In this document: positions 1 through 8,545 of the stretch, piece after piece
Position numbering within the stretch: the first letter of the stretch is position 1
Layout: each line of letters opens with the position of its first letter
Assembly: GCF_008974245.1 (NCBI RefSeq)
Contig: NZ_BBZI01000010.1
Coordinates: 62,001-126,000 of the forward strand
Reading direction: 5' to 3'
Source of the DNA: Streptomyces abyssomicinicus
GTDB lineage: Bacteria; Actinomycetota; Actinomycetes; Streptomycetales; Streptomycetaceae
Length of the DNA: 64,000 nt
The notes under the pieces: generated by a model
What the model was told of the DNA's origin: nothing
Seen by the model: the letters and a program-made list of their open reading frames with translations, nothing else
The model's database searches: none
Position numbers and translations under genes: made by a program

Positions 1-486
1 GTCCCCCAGGCTCTCGTCGGCGACCTGCGCCGTCCCGCCCACCCGGAGGCCATGGAACTGGTGGCCCGCTCACTCGCCGAGGAGGGCTACCACGGACCCG
101 TCTGCGTTGACTCCATGGTGCTCCGGGACGGCACCTGGATCCCGGTCCTGGAGGTGAACGCCCGCATGTCGATGGGAGGGCTGAACCTCCGGCTCGACGA
201 CCGGGCGCGCGAGCACGGCCTGCGCAGTCATCTCTGGCAGGAAGACGTGACCATTCCAGACGGCTTCGATGTGGACCACCTCCTGAAGCTGCTGCACGAG
301 GAAGGGTTGCTCTACGAGGGCGGGACCGGCGCGGGTGTGCTCCTCCTCGTGGGCGGCGCCCTCGTTGCGCCGCGAGGGCGCCTGATCTGCGCGGCGCTCT
401 GCCCGCCGGACGAGTTCCCGCGCCTGCGAGCGGCCACTCGCGCTGTCGCCGCCTCGGCCGGCATTGTCCTGGCGAGGGCGGCATGA
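1..486 (+). CDS. ATP-grasp ligase, C-terminal part (5' end outside window)
   Basis: The reading frame is open from base 1, so the gene starts upstream; 161 residues are visible. The stretch G-x-x-GPVCVDSMVLRDG followed by VLEVNARMSMGG resembles the end of an ATP-grasp fold, where the Glu and Asn of the E-x-N motif bind the metal-ATP. ATP-grasp enzymes join a carboxylate to an amine or thiol through an acyl phosphate. The stop overlaps the start of the next gene by 4 bases (ATGA), making this the first visible member of a five-gene coupled operon. The substrate cannot be told. An internal ATG at 52 is unlikely to be the start because the fold is incomplete from there. Confidence 0.75.
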   Translation, partial: VPQALVGDLRRPAHPEAMELVARSLAEEGYHGPVCVDSMVLRDGTWIPVLEVNARMSMGGLNLRLDDRAREHGLRSHLWQEDVTIPDGFDVDHLLKLLHEEGLLYEGGTGAGVLLLVGGALVAPRGRLICAALCPPDEFPRLRAATRAVAASAGIVLARAA

Positions 487-1493
487 ACTGGCGCATCGGA
501 CTGATCGGCGCCACTGGTATCGCTGCGCGCGCCATGATCGCACCGAGCCGCGACAGGCACGACTTGGTTGTGCACGCGGTGGCGGCGTCCGACAGGGACC
601 GGGCGGCCGCGTTCGGCCGACGGCACGGCGTCACGGTGCTGCCGAGCTACGAGGACGTGGTCACGGCACCGGACGTCGACGTCGTCTATATCTCGCTCCA
701 TAACTCGGCGCACCTCCAGTGGGCTCGGCGGGCGTGCGCGGAGGGCAGGACGGTACTCGTGGAGAAGCCGCTGTGCCTGTCCCTCACCGAGCACGACCTG
801 CTGCGGGAGGCCGAGCAGCGGGGGGGCGGGCAGGTCCTCGAAGCACTTCCCACCCTCGGCCACCCCTGGCACGACGTCGTGCGGCGCGTGCTGCGCCAGG
901 GCAGGTTCGGCCGCCTGCGGGACGTGCAAAGCCGATTTGCCTTCCGGACGCCCGAGCCCGGGGGCTACCGGCTCCGGCCCGACCTGGGCGGCGGCATTTT
1001 CTACGACGTGGCGAGTTACTGGCTCCAGGCCCTGCAGGAGACGGTCGGGCTGCCGTCATACGGCGGTGCCGGCACCGCGTGGTGTGCGGAGCCGCACGGC
1101 GTCGACCACGCCTTCGAGGCCGTTCTGCCCCTGCCGGATGGGGCGACCGCCACCCTGACCTGCTCGTTTGCCGCACAGCACACCGCCGAGCACCTCTTCC
1201 ACCTCGACGAGGCGCGTGTGCGGGTTCGAGGAGTCTTGCTGCCCGCTGCGGGCGCCGTCGCGCTGAACGTGGCGATCCGCACCACGACCGGCCACACGGA
1301 GATCACACGTACCGAGCCGGTGTCCTACTACCCACGTCAACTCGAGCGTCTCGCGCAGCTGTTGAGCGGCCGGGCCGGGCACTGGGGCGCCGAGTCGGCG
1401 GCGGCGCGCGACCGGATCCGGATCATGGAGCACATTCACCGTACGGCGCGGCGGGAGATCCGCGCCGCCGCCCTCGACGAGGAGCACAGATGA
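483..1493 (+). CDS. Gfo/Idh/MocA family oxidoreductase
   Basis: A 336-residue NAD(P)-dependent oxidoreductase. The N-terminus (IGLIGATGIAARA) is the Rossmann nucleotide-binding loop, and VLVEKPLCLS near residue 95 carries the family EKP motif. The second domain includes DLGGGIFYDVASYW, matching the usual GGG-x-x-x-D-x-G/A region. The length is typical. Family members oxidise or reduce sugars, inositols or related polyols, so a sugar or cyclitol intermediate is plausible here. Start and stop both overlap the neighbouring genes by 4 bases, so translation is probably coupled with the ATP-grasp gene before it and the kinase gene after it. Confidence 0.85.
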   Translation: MNWRIGLIGATGIAARAMIAPSRDRHDLVVHAVAASDRDRAAAFGRRHGVTVLPSYEDVVTAPDVDVVYISLHNSAHLQWARRACAEGRTVLVEKPLCLSLTEHDLLREAEQRGGGQVLEALPTLGHPWHDVVRRVLRQGRFGRLRDVQSRFAFRTPEPGGYRLRPDLGGGIFYDVASYWLQALQETVGLPSYGGAGTAWCAEPHGVDHAFEAVLPLPDGATATLTCSFAAQHTAEHLFHLDEARVRVRGVLLPAAGAVALNVAIRTTTGHTEITRTEPVSYYPRQLERLAQLLSGRAGHWGAESAAARDRIRIMEHIHRTARREIRAAALDEEHR

Positions 1494-2506
1494 GCCCTGA
1501 GGACTTCGACCCGGCGGTCACCGCCTTGCTCGCGGCGGTCCAGGTCACGCCGGCGGAGGTAGCAGCATGCACGCCGATGACCGGCGGTACATACAACTCC
1601 CTGCTGCGGCTGGTACTGCGGGACGGGCGGCGCTGGGTGGTCAAACAGCCACCGGCCGCAGGAAGCGGGTCGGCGCTGCGGTACGAGCACGATCTCCTGC
1701 GAGGCGAGGCGGAGTTCTTCCGGGCGGCGCGGGACGTATCGGGTGTACCGGTACCGCAGCTGGTGCATGTGGAGGATGGTGGCAGCCCGCCCGTGGTGTC
1801 AGGCATCGTGATGACCGAATGTCCCGGCGTGGCCTGGAGTGAGGTCGACGCCTCCCTCACGGCAGGAGAACGGACGACCCTGCGGCAGGAGTTGGGCCGC
1901 GTCGTCGCACGGCTGCACTCCCTCACTGGTCCGGAGTACGGCTATCCCGCCCGCCCCTTCGGACCGCCCGCGGCCGACTGGCGGAGCGCCTTCACCGCCA
2001 TGACCGGTGCCGTCCTGGACGACGCCGAGCACCACGGCATCGAACTTCCCCGCCCCACGGCACAGGTGCGGGAGCTGCTTGCGGAAGCGGGAGAGGTGCT
2101 GACCGCTGTCACCCGGCCCGCCCTGGTCCACTTCGATCTCTGGCAGGGCAACCTGCTTCTTGACGGCGACGTGGGCGCCAGGACCCTCTCCGGAGTGATC
2201 GACGCGGAGCGGATGTTCTGGGGCGACCCTGTAGCCGAGTTCGTCTCCCTCGCGCTCTTCGACGACATCGAACGCGACGACGCTTTCCTGACCGGCTACG
2301 CCGAGGCTGGCGGCGAGGTGGCGTTCACGGACACCGTGCGCCTGCGGCTCGACCTGTACCGTTGCTACCTGTACCTCATCATGCTCGTCGAGGCGGTACC
2401 CCGCCGCTACTCTCCCGAGCAGCTCGCCTGGACCCGCCGCACCGTGGGGAAGCACCTGACGGCGAGCCTCGACGCGGTGGCCTCAGCCCTGGCCGGCCAA
2501 CCGTGA
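1490..2506 (+). CDS. APH/fructosamine-kinase-type phosphotransferase
   Basis: A 338-residue protein of the aminoglycoside-phosphotransferase/fructosamine-kinase superfamily. VVKQPP gives the ATP-binding lysine, HFDLWQGN is the Brenner catalytic motif (H-x-D-x4-N), and IDAERMFWGDP supplies the metal-binding Asp. It most likely phosphorylates a hydroxyl of a small molecule: a biosynthetic sugar or a finished product as self-resistance. The ATG overlaps the previous stop (ATGA) and its own TGA overlaps the GTG of the glycosyltransferase. A much longer reading frame upstream in the same phase lies inside the oxidoreductase gene and is a shadow. Confidence 0.83.
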   Translation: MSPEDFDPAVTALLAAVQVTPAEVAACTPMTGGTYNSLLRLVLRDGRRWVVKQPPAAGSGSALRYEHDLLRGEAEFFRAARDVSGVPVPQLVHVEDGGSPPVVSGIVMTECPGVAWSEVDASLTAGERTTLRQELGRVVARLHSLTGPEYGYPARPFGPPAADWRSAFTAMTGAVLDDAEHHGIELPRPTAQVRELLAEAGEVLTAVTRPALVHFDLWQGNLLLDGDVGARTLSGVIDAERMFWGDPVAEFVSLALFDDIERDDAFLTGYAEAGGEVAFTDTVRLRLDLYRCYLYLIMLVEAVPRRYSPEQLAWTRRTVGKHLTASLDAVASALAGQP

Positions 2507-3600
2507 TCGCCGTCCTCACTTCAGGCGTGGCGCTCGGCGTCCATGTGCCCGGCCTGCTGCTCGCCTCACGACTGCGTGAGCGCGGAGCCGAAGTCGTCGT
2601 GGAGGTGGTCGAGAGGCTCCTCCCCGCCGACCGGCTGCGCAGCATCGAGGCATCCCGGACCATGTTCCACCGGGACTTCCGCGTGGCCCGGGCCGGCCAG
2701 CAGCTCGCCGCCGACCCTTCCTCCGCAGTCGACGACGCCGCGCTGGAGGAGCTGCACCGGCGCTGGACGACCCTCGGGGTCCAGCGTGCGGTGGTGTTCT
2801 CCGGCTTCTGGACGGGCCCGCTCGCACGGCTGTCCGGCATGGGCCTGCCGCTGCCGCGGGTGACCGTCTGCCATGTCGACTCCGTGGAGTCGCCGTCGTT
2901 CCGCCGCACCGGTCCCGTGACCGCCGACGCGCAGGTGGTGAGGCTCGCCTCGTGGGCCACGGGCAATCTGCCCTGCACCATCCCGGTCACCCGCCGGGCA
3001 CCCGTGCCGTGGGCGGAACGCAGCGGGCGGCTCCTCGTCCACGGCGGAGGCTGGGGCATGGGCACCTACCGGGAACGCGCCGCCGACCTCGCCGCCGCCG
3101 GTCACACCCTCGACCTCGTCGTCCACGAGCCGGATGAGGCACTGACCGCGCCACAGGACAGCCACGCGTACCTGATGGACCCGTCCTGGCACCCGTGGCA
3201 CGACGACGGCTACCCGCCCCTCGGCCGCCTCCACCCAGGTGAAGACCCCGGCTCAGTACAGTACCGGCGGGGCACCGCGCACCACGCCTCCTTCGACATG
3301 GCCCGCCAAGCGGCAGCCATGGTCAGCAAACCAGGCGGCGGCACCCTCCTGGACTCCCTCTGGTCCGCCACCCCCCTCGTCCTGCTCGAACCCGCCGGCC
3401 AGCACGAGGAGCACAACGCCCGGCTGTGGTGTCAACTCGGCTTCGGGGTCCGCTACGAGCAGTGGCAGGCAGCGGGCTTCGACCCCGAGTTTCTACGGCC
3501 GTCCCACGAGGCCCTGCTCGCCGCCGGGCGAGGACCGACATGCCCACCCGACCTGGCCGACATGCTCGCCACGCAGGAAGGACTGTCGTGTACGCGATGA
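2503..3600 (+). CDS. Putative glycosyltransferase (MurG/UGT-like, GT-B)
   Basis: A 365-residue protein. The N-terminal segment IAVLTSGVALGVHVPGLLLASRLRERGAEV looks like the first beta-alpha unit of a GT-B fold. The second half has LLVHGGGWGMGTY and MVSKPGGGTLLDSLW, comparable to the donor-binding region of MurG and macrolide or glucuronosyl transferases, and a late EHNARLW segment. It would move a sugar from a nucleotide donor to an acceptor made by neighbouring enzymes. The GTG start at 2503 overlaps the preceding TGA by four bases; no other start fits this coupling. Sugar donor and acceptor are unknown. Confidence 0.7.
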   Translation: MIAVLTSGVALGVHVPGLLLASRLRERGAEVVVEVVERLLPADRLRSIEASRTMFHRDFRVARAGQQLAADPSSAVDDAALEELHRRWTTLGVQRAVVFSGFWTGPLARLSGMGLPLPRVTVCHVDSVESPSFRRTGPVTADAQVVRLASWATGNLPCTIPVTRRAPVPWAERSGRLLVHGGGWGMGTYRERAADLAAAGHTLDLVVHEPDEALTAPQDSHAYLMDPSWHPWHDDGYPPLGRLHPGEDPGSVQYRRGTAHHASFDMARQAAAMVSKPGGGTLLDSLWSATPLVLLEPAGQHEEHNARLWCQLGFGVRYEQWQAAGFDPEFLRPSHEALLAAGRGPTCPPDLADMLATQEGLSCTR

Positions 3601-4979
3601 AGATGGTCGAGGCCGACCGGGATGCCGCCCTGCACGCCTCCTTCACCCAGGAAGAACGACTGGCCACCGGGCGACACGTGCATCTCCAGAACAACGTGCT
3701 GACGTTCGGCTGCCTCGTGGAGGGCGCGCTGGACCCGGGACGGCTGCGGCATGCCTTCCTGATCCTGCAGCAGCGGCACGAGAGCCTCCGCCTCGTCTTT
3801 CCGGAGCAACCCAATGGCACCGGCGGCACAGCGGCGCTGCGCCCACCTCAGGACACCAGCTTTCACGTCGAGCAGGTCACGTCCGCCACTCCAGAGGCAG
3901 GGCTGCGGCAGGCCCAAGCTCTGGTCGCCGAGGCCGCCGCAGCGCCGTTCGACCTGGCGACCGGGCCGCTGGTGCGGCTGTTGTGCGTGCGGATCACCCC
4001 GGTGTTGCACCTCGTCGGATGCGTGGTCGACCACATCGTCGTCGACGGCGAGTCCTGCACCGTCATGGCCGAGGAACTGTTCAGGCTGTACTCGGCGGAC
4101 GGCCCCGACGCCACAAACCTGCCCGCCGTCCGCACTCAGTTCCCCGACTTCGCCCATTCAGAACGACTCCACCTCCAGGGGCGGACGCTCGACACACTCC
4201 TCGCGTACTGGCGCCGCAAACTCGACGGCGTCGGAGCGATCCCGCCGTCCCACCTGCGCGACCTCGCGACCGATGACGGGCACAGGCCCGCAACAGAGCG
4301 TCGGCTCCTGGTGCGCAGGGCCGTGATCGAGGAGCCCCGGACCACCCGCCTGCGGGATGCGACACGCCTCCGGCGCGCCACGCTGACAGCCGTCTTTGCC
4401 GCGGCGCTCAAGGACGTCGTCCGCCAACGCCGACTGAGCCTCGGCATGACCGCAGAGCAGGCCGGAGACGTGGCCGTGATGGGCTCCATCAGCAACCGCC
4501 ACCGCCGCGACATCCGGCACTGCGTGGGCTACTTCGCCACACCGTGTGTGCTGCGCACCGATCTCCGGGACGCACCGCCCTTCACCGAAGCCGTCCGTAG
4601 GGAGACCGGAACACTCCTCGGCACACTGCGCCACCAGGAGGTGCCGCACGCACTGATGACGAGGGAGCTCGACCCGGAGCGCTACGGCGTGCGTCACCGG
4701 GACGATCCGGCGGCGGTGCCGGGCTACGTGAACTTCGACGTCTCGGAGGCCGGAGCCGCCTGGGCGTTCACCGACGGTGCCCTGCAGGTGACCATGATCC
4801 GCATCCCCCGCGACGAAGTGCCGCGCGGGGGAGTACGGCTGCTCGTACGTGACGAGGGGGCGCGCGTCGTGGTCGAGCTGCGCACCGACGCCTCACGGTT
4901 CGGACCGCGATGGGCTGAGGCGTTTCTGGCCGACTACATGTCCCTGGTCGAAACGTTCACGGAGCAGTCCGTGCCGTAG
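3597..4979 (+). CDS. Free-standing condensation-domain-like acyltransferase
   Basis: About 460 residues resembling a nonribosomal peptide synthetase condensation domain or a PapA-type acyltransferase. FGCLVEGALDPGRLRHAFLILQQRHESLRLVF is the typical opening, and VVDHIVVDGES is the active-site motif with its second His and the Asp-Gly kept (first His replaced by Asp). The C-terminal half reads MGSISNRHRRDIRHCVGYF, like the N-x-R-x-x-x-x-x-x-x-G-x-F latch region. Such proteins form esters or amides from thioester-bound acyl groups. The ATG overlaps the previous stop; a GTG at 3588, 5 bases behind an AGGAAGG sequence, is a possible alternative. Last gene of the visible operon. Confidence 0.75.
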   Translation: MKMVEADRDAALHASFTQEERLATGRHVHLQNNVLTFGCLVEGALDPGRLRHAFLILQQRHESLRLVFPEQPNGTGGTAALRPPQDTSFHVEQVTSATPEAGLRQAQALVAEAAAAPFDLATGPLVRLLCVRITPVLHLVGCVVDHIVVDGESCTVMAEELFRLYSADGPDATNLPAVRTQFPDFAHSERLHLQGRTLDTLLAYWRRKLDGVGAIPPSHLRDLATDDGHRPATERRLLVRRAVIEEPRTTRLRDATRLRRATLTAVFAAALKDVVRQRRLSLGMTAEQAGDVAVMGSISNRHRRDIRHCVGYFATPCVLRTDLRDAPPFTEAVRRETGTLLGTLRHQEVPHALMTRELDPERYGVRHRDDPAAVPGYVNFDVSEAGAAWAFTDGALQVTMIRIPRDEVPRGGVRLLVRDEGARVVVELRTDASRFGPRWAEAFLADYMSLVETFTEQSVP

Positions 4980-5342
4980 GCCTTCGGCCGCCCATGCGAC
5001 CTATCCAGCCCATGCCCCCGGCGGGCCTCCGCCGCCACGTGCGCGGCAAGGGACAGCGCCGCCGGCGCATGTTGCTTCGAGCGCCCTGCCACGCCGGGGA
5101 GACGGGACCGCCCTCTCGCCGGTGCGAGGTAGGAAGTGGCGGAGAGCGAAGACGTCCCTGAATGCGTTGTCGCGTCAGGTGTACTGATTGGTGACAGTTG
5201 ATGACACGCCTGGAGATCTTTAGCCTCACGCTTTCACGAGGTGGGCTGCCCGAGGCTTGATCAAATAAGCGGAGAGCGCCCCTGACCTGCAACGATGGGT
5301 GTCTAGGGTCCATGTCGCAGCAACGAAAGAAGCACTCTCCAG
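4980..5342. other. Gene-free stretch before the IS remnants
   Basis: No coding sequence with Streptomyces-like codon use was recognised. The last 80 bases probably form the left flank of the IS1380-type remnant that follows. The drop in GC around 5200-5340 compared with the operon before it marks the edge of the accessory region. Confidence 0.4.
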
Positions 5343-5572
5343 GTGAAGAAGCGTATCGGGTCCTACCCGCGTGTCCGCACCGAGGGCGGCGGCCAGGCGG
5401 TGGTCTCGCAGGCCGGGAGCGTGCTGCTGGTCGAGACCGTCCGCAAGTCCGGCCTTGACCAGGCGATATCCGCGGCGCTGACGCCGTGGCGGAAGGCCCG
5501 GGCGGTGCACGACCCGGGCAAGATCCTGCTGGACATCGCGTTGGCGGTCGCGTCGGGTGGGGACTGCCTAGC
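5343..5572 (+). pseudogene. IS1380-family transposase, N-terminal fragment
   Basis: The first 76 codons from a GTG (MKKRIGSYPRV, then VVSQAGSVLLVETVRKSGL and GKILLDIALAVASGGDCLA) match the start of actinobacterial IS1380 transposases as I recall them. Full-length members have about 450 residues, so more than 80% is missing. The frame breaks off right after a CTAG at 5568-5571, where the end of an IS481-type element begins. The fragment cannot be active. Confidence 0.72.
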
Positions 5573-6170
5573 TGTATTGACCCACAGCGTTGTTGACACG
5601 GCTGATGGGCGGGTGTCCGCCGAGTGCGGTGTGGCAGCGGTGGTGGTTGTAGGTGTGGAGGAAGTCTGCCAGCGCGTCGGTCCGTTCCCTGTTCGAGGTG
5701 TAGGGCTTCAGGTAGGCCCATTCGTCGAGCAGGGTGCGGTTGAAGCGTTCGACCTTGCCGTTGGTCTGCGGCCGGTAGGCCGGATCTTCTTGTGGGCGAT
5801 GCCGGCCGTGGTCAGCTTCTGGGTGAACAGCCTGGATTTGTAGCAGGAGCCGTTGTCGGTGAGGGCCCGTTCGACGGTGATGCCGTGGGCGGCGAAGAAG
5901 GAGTTCGCCCGTTGCCAGAAGCCGGCCGCGGTTTCCTGGCGTTCGTCGGTGAGGACTTCGCTGTAGGCCAGGAGGGAGTGGTCGTCGACGGCTGAGTGGA
6001 TGTAGCTGTAGCCGATCACCGGCTTGCAGCTCTTGCGCTCGGTGGTGGTGGCCTGGCGGTTGCCCTCACCGGCCTGCCTGCCGACGATCCGCCAGCCGCC
6101 GCCGTCGGGGATGTTGCCGAGTTTCTTGATGTCGACGTGGACCAGCTCGCCCGGTCGGTCGCGTTTCTCG
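5573..6170 (-). pseudogene. IS481-family transposase, C-terminal part with frameshift
   Basis: Read on the minus strand, the segment encodes ELVHVDIKKLGNIPDGGGWR, YSYIHSAVDDHSLLAYSEV and LTDNGSCYKSRLF (DDE catalytic region). After a one-base slip near 5775 it continues in another frame with QTNGKVERFNRTLLDEWAY and HTYNHHRCHTALGG, ending at NNAVGQY. This is the C-terminal two-thirds of an IS481 transposase. The N-terminal helix-turn-helix part is gone: at about 6165 the sequence switches into an IS256-type gene. The outer end at 5573 abuts CTAG, a preferred IS481 target as far as I recall. Confidence 0.75.
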
Positions 6171-6555
6171 CGGGACGTCGATCTCCACCGGTCCGACCTC
6201 GGTCGTCACCGTCTTCGACCGGTGTCCGTTGCGGTAGTTCCCGCTGCGGCCGTCGTCCGTCCGCTCACCGTTCTCCCGGCCCAGATGGTCGGTGAGCTCG
6301 CCTTCCAACGCTCCCTCCAGCACCAGCTTCGTCAGCTGGCCGAGAAGTCCTCCTTCTCCGGTCAGGCTGACGCCGTCAGCCTTCGCCTGAGCCATCAGCT
6401 GGGCCACCAAGGTCCTGTCCACAGACGGCGCAGCCGTCTTCTGGTCCACCTCAGTGGTCGAACGCGTACTCTGCTTCACGGTCTTGCTCCCATCAGTCAC
6501 AGCAGCCCTAACTGCCGCGACGTATGGGGGAGTTACACCGTTCACGCTATAGACC
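6165..6555 (-). pseudogene. IS256-family transposase, N-terminal fragment
   Basis: The minus strand encodes LVAQLMAQAKADGVSLTGEG, GLLGQLTKLVLEGALEGELT and then SKTVTTEVGPVEIDVPRE, the beginning of an IS256 (Mutator-type) transposase. It stops after VPRET where the IS481 sequence takes over; the junction lies in a short shared CGCGACC-like stretch near 6165-6175. The catalytic DDE domain is absent. The element end is probably around 6530-6555, judged from the loss of similarity to a neighbouring degraded gene. The fragment is dead. Confidence 0.7.
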
Positions 6556-6851
6556 CGTTCTAGGTCGACGATGCCGTTCACGAGACGTTGCTGCGCGGAG
6601 CCTGCGAGGGTGCCGCAGCTGGACAAGAGTGCCTGATAGCGGCGGGTGAGGACGAGGTGCTCAATGTCCCTGTTGCTGATCTGGCGGCGCAGACGGTCGG
6701 CTTAGTCCGTCGCCCACTCCAGGTATCGCAGGAGCCTGTCGTAGGCACTGTTGTAGCCAGAGCCGCGGAGGTTCTGAGCGTTGAGCTGGACGCCCCTGAG
6801 CTGCTGTTGGATGGTGTCCCGGTCGGCTCCCGGGCGAGGTGTTATCAGCAT
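6530..6851 (-). pseudogene. Degraded hypothetical gene interrupted by a stop and an IS end
   Basis: A continuous minus-strand frame reads GVQLNAQNLRGSGYNSAYDR, LLRYLEWATD, then an in-frame TAA (6702-6704), then LRRQISNRDIEHLVLTRRYQ and SSCGTLAGSAQQRLVNGIVDLE. The protein-like composition on both sides of the stop suggests one former gene with a nonsense mutation. It runs out where IS256-type sequence begins. I do not recognise the function. It could also be a chance open frame, but the residue pattern looks protein-like. Confidence 0.4.
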
Positions 6852-7487
6852 CCTCGGATCATGCAGTGCGGGTCTGGTCTGACAACGGCGCTTCACAGAA
6901 TCGGTGAGGTCGCAGAGTCGCCCGATGGGCGACGGGCCGAGCTGCGTCCCGTGCCGCTCTTGACTGCGCTCTGTCATCGATTGCCGACCAGTCTCGAGCC
7001 CTCGACTCGGAAGGTGACAGGGCACTCGTCAACGAAGGTGATGGTGACCCCGAACGCTCTGGTGAAGGGCTTTGCGTCGGCAGTGTCAGGGAGGCGGAAA
7101 TGAGAGGTGAATCATGACGCTCGTTTGACGCTGCGATCTTGGAAGCGGTCTTCTGACGCTCGCGAAATAGCCTCTGACCTGCGCTTTCTATGCGAGTGGG
7201 AAGTTTCGACGTGACCCCGATGACGAATCACGTGGGTGTTCGCCATGGCCAACACCCGGAAGGTCCACCGTGCACCAGCCAGTCTTGCTGAGGAGGTACC
7301 GAGGCGGTTGGAAGTACTGTGGGAAGACGAACGGGCGCCCCGGTGGAACGTCCGTTGACGGGGCGTCTGGCCTGCGGCACCAGGAGGTCGACACGTGTTA
7401 ACAGTAAGAAGCGCGGACCGTTCTCGCGAGTGGCCCTGGTAGCCGTGGAACGAGCTCCTGCAGCGCGAAAACTGCGGGCGGTTCGCG
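6852..7487. other. Gene-free stretch downstream of the toxin-immunity locus
   Basis: Open frames are present on both strands here but have Arg/Ser/Pro-rich compositions typical of non-coding GC-rich DNA, and none starts with a convincing ribosome binding site. No terminator or repeat was recognised. It may hold eroded accessory genes. Confidence 0.4.
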
Positions 7488-8174
7488 CTATTGCTTGGCA
7501 GGTGGGCCGTACTCCACGGCCGGGGATGAGAGCCGGTCAGCGGTTGATGCGAGCCAGGCGGCGGGAGTGTAGGGGGCGGGTGGGTCGACCTCCATCCCGA
7601 GCTCTGCGAGACCCAGAGCCATGTCGGTGTCATCGAGGTTCAGTGCAAGTAGTTCGGTGATCTCGCCCACGAGCCTGGCGACCAGCTGGCTGTCGGTGGT
7701 GCGCTGGTAGTCATCTGTCGCCTCGTCATGACTGCCGAACTCGTCGGGCATGTCCTGCGAGTACCAACCGCCCAGGAACTGGCCGAGTTCGGGGAAGCGG
7801 GCATGCCATTCCCAGTGAGTTGTCGGGTTGCTCGGAGGGGGGACCTTGCCTTCCTTGAGGCTTCGCTTGAGGTGGTCGGCGAGGTGGTACAGCCACTGCT
7901 GGAGGTCCGTCTCGGGCAGTCCCACGTCGGGTACGGCGTAGAACTCGCCGAGACGCATGCGGAGGCGGCCGGGCGGGTTGTCGGCGTATTCGCGCAGTTG
8001 TCGCTCGGCGGCGGCGATGGCCCACGGGCGGTTGTGCCACGTGTGCCTGAGGTAGGCGGTGAGCGCATGGCTGGGTTCGTCCGTGGTGTCGTCAGCGGGT
8101 TGGCCGAGGTAGGCGCGTATCACCTGGTCCAGTTCACCGTAGCGTCGATCGTGGTCGAAAGGATCGAGGGGCAT
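7488..8174 (-). CDS. CdiI-like contact-dependent inhibition immunity protein
   Basis: A 228-residue acidic, Trp-rich protein beginning MPLDPFDHDRRYGELDQVI, with ALTAYLRHTWHNRPWAIA and THWEWHARFPELGQFLGGW. This pattern matches the family annotated in Streptomyces as contact-dependent growth inhibition system immunity protein. It lies 28 bases downstream of the short RNase A-like toxin gene on the same strand, as expected for a toxin-immunity pair. The inferred job is to bind and block that toxin in the cytoplasm. The gene is full length and shows no damage. Confidence 0.72.
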   Translation of the reverse strand: MPLDPFDHDRRYGELDQVIRAYLGQPADDTTDEPSHALTAYLRHTWHNRPWAIAAAERQLREYADNPPGRLRMRLGEFYAVPDVGLPETDLQQWLYHLADHLKRSLKEGKVPPPSNPTTHWEWHARFPELGQFLGGWYSQDMPDEFGSHDEATDDYQRTTDSQLVARLVGEITELLALNLDDTDMALGLAELGMEVDPPAPYTPAAWLASTADRLSSPAVEYGPPAKQ

Positions 8175-8202
8175 GGGAGGTACAGCTTTCAGGTCGGTGT
8201 GG

Positions 8203-8502
8203 TTACAGGTAGAACGGGAAAGTCGAGTGCACGGTGAAACCGTGCGGCCGGCTCTCGTCCCGCTTGAGGATGACGCGTGCCGCCCGGACCTCGATGGGTT
8301 CGCGGCCCGCCAGCATCATTGCTTGGAGCAGGACCCTGCCTACCGGCTCGGGCCGCGACGGCCAGGATGCCTCGATCGTCAGGCGTGAGCGCGCGGATTG
8401 TGCGAGCCAGCGGTGGATGACCTGTTCGTTGGCGGTCACGACCTGCTGCGTGGCCCACTGGGCGGTTTCGCGATCGGGGTAGGTGGCGGAGCGGGTGCGC
8501 AC
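8203..8502 (-). CDS. Orphan RNase A-like toxin tip (short module)
   Basis: A 99-residue protein starting at GTG with AAAGG seven bases upstream. It reads SATYPDRETAQWATQQVV, HRWLAQSARSRLTIEA, VRAARVILKRDES and ends GFTVHSTFPFYL. This is the second half of the bacterial CdiA-type RNase A domain, whose members end in a Y/F-x-T/S-x-x-P-like motif; the same layout occurs in the long toxin 0.6 kb upstream. The usual N-terminal catalytic HVGKT segment and any secretion domain are missing. It is most likely a displaced (orphan) toxin cassette kept beside its own immunity gene, usable by recombination onto a full toxin. Whether it is expressed as a separate protein is unknown. Confidence 0.62.
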   Translation of the reverse strand: MRTRSATYPDRETAQWATQQVVTANEQVIHRWLAQSARSRLTIEASWPSRPEPVGRVLLQAMMLAGREPIEVRAARVILKRDESRPHGFTVHSTFPFYL

Positions 8503-8545
8503 GGCGTGCCTTTCTGAAGCGGCTGTCGACTGGGGCCTGTGGGGG

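Noticed and set aside
7112..7633. 173-codon minus-strand open frame
   Set aside because: Ser/Arg/Pro-rich composition, no ribosome binding site, overlaps the end of the immunity gene.
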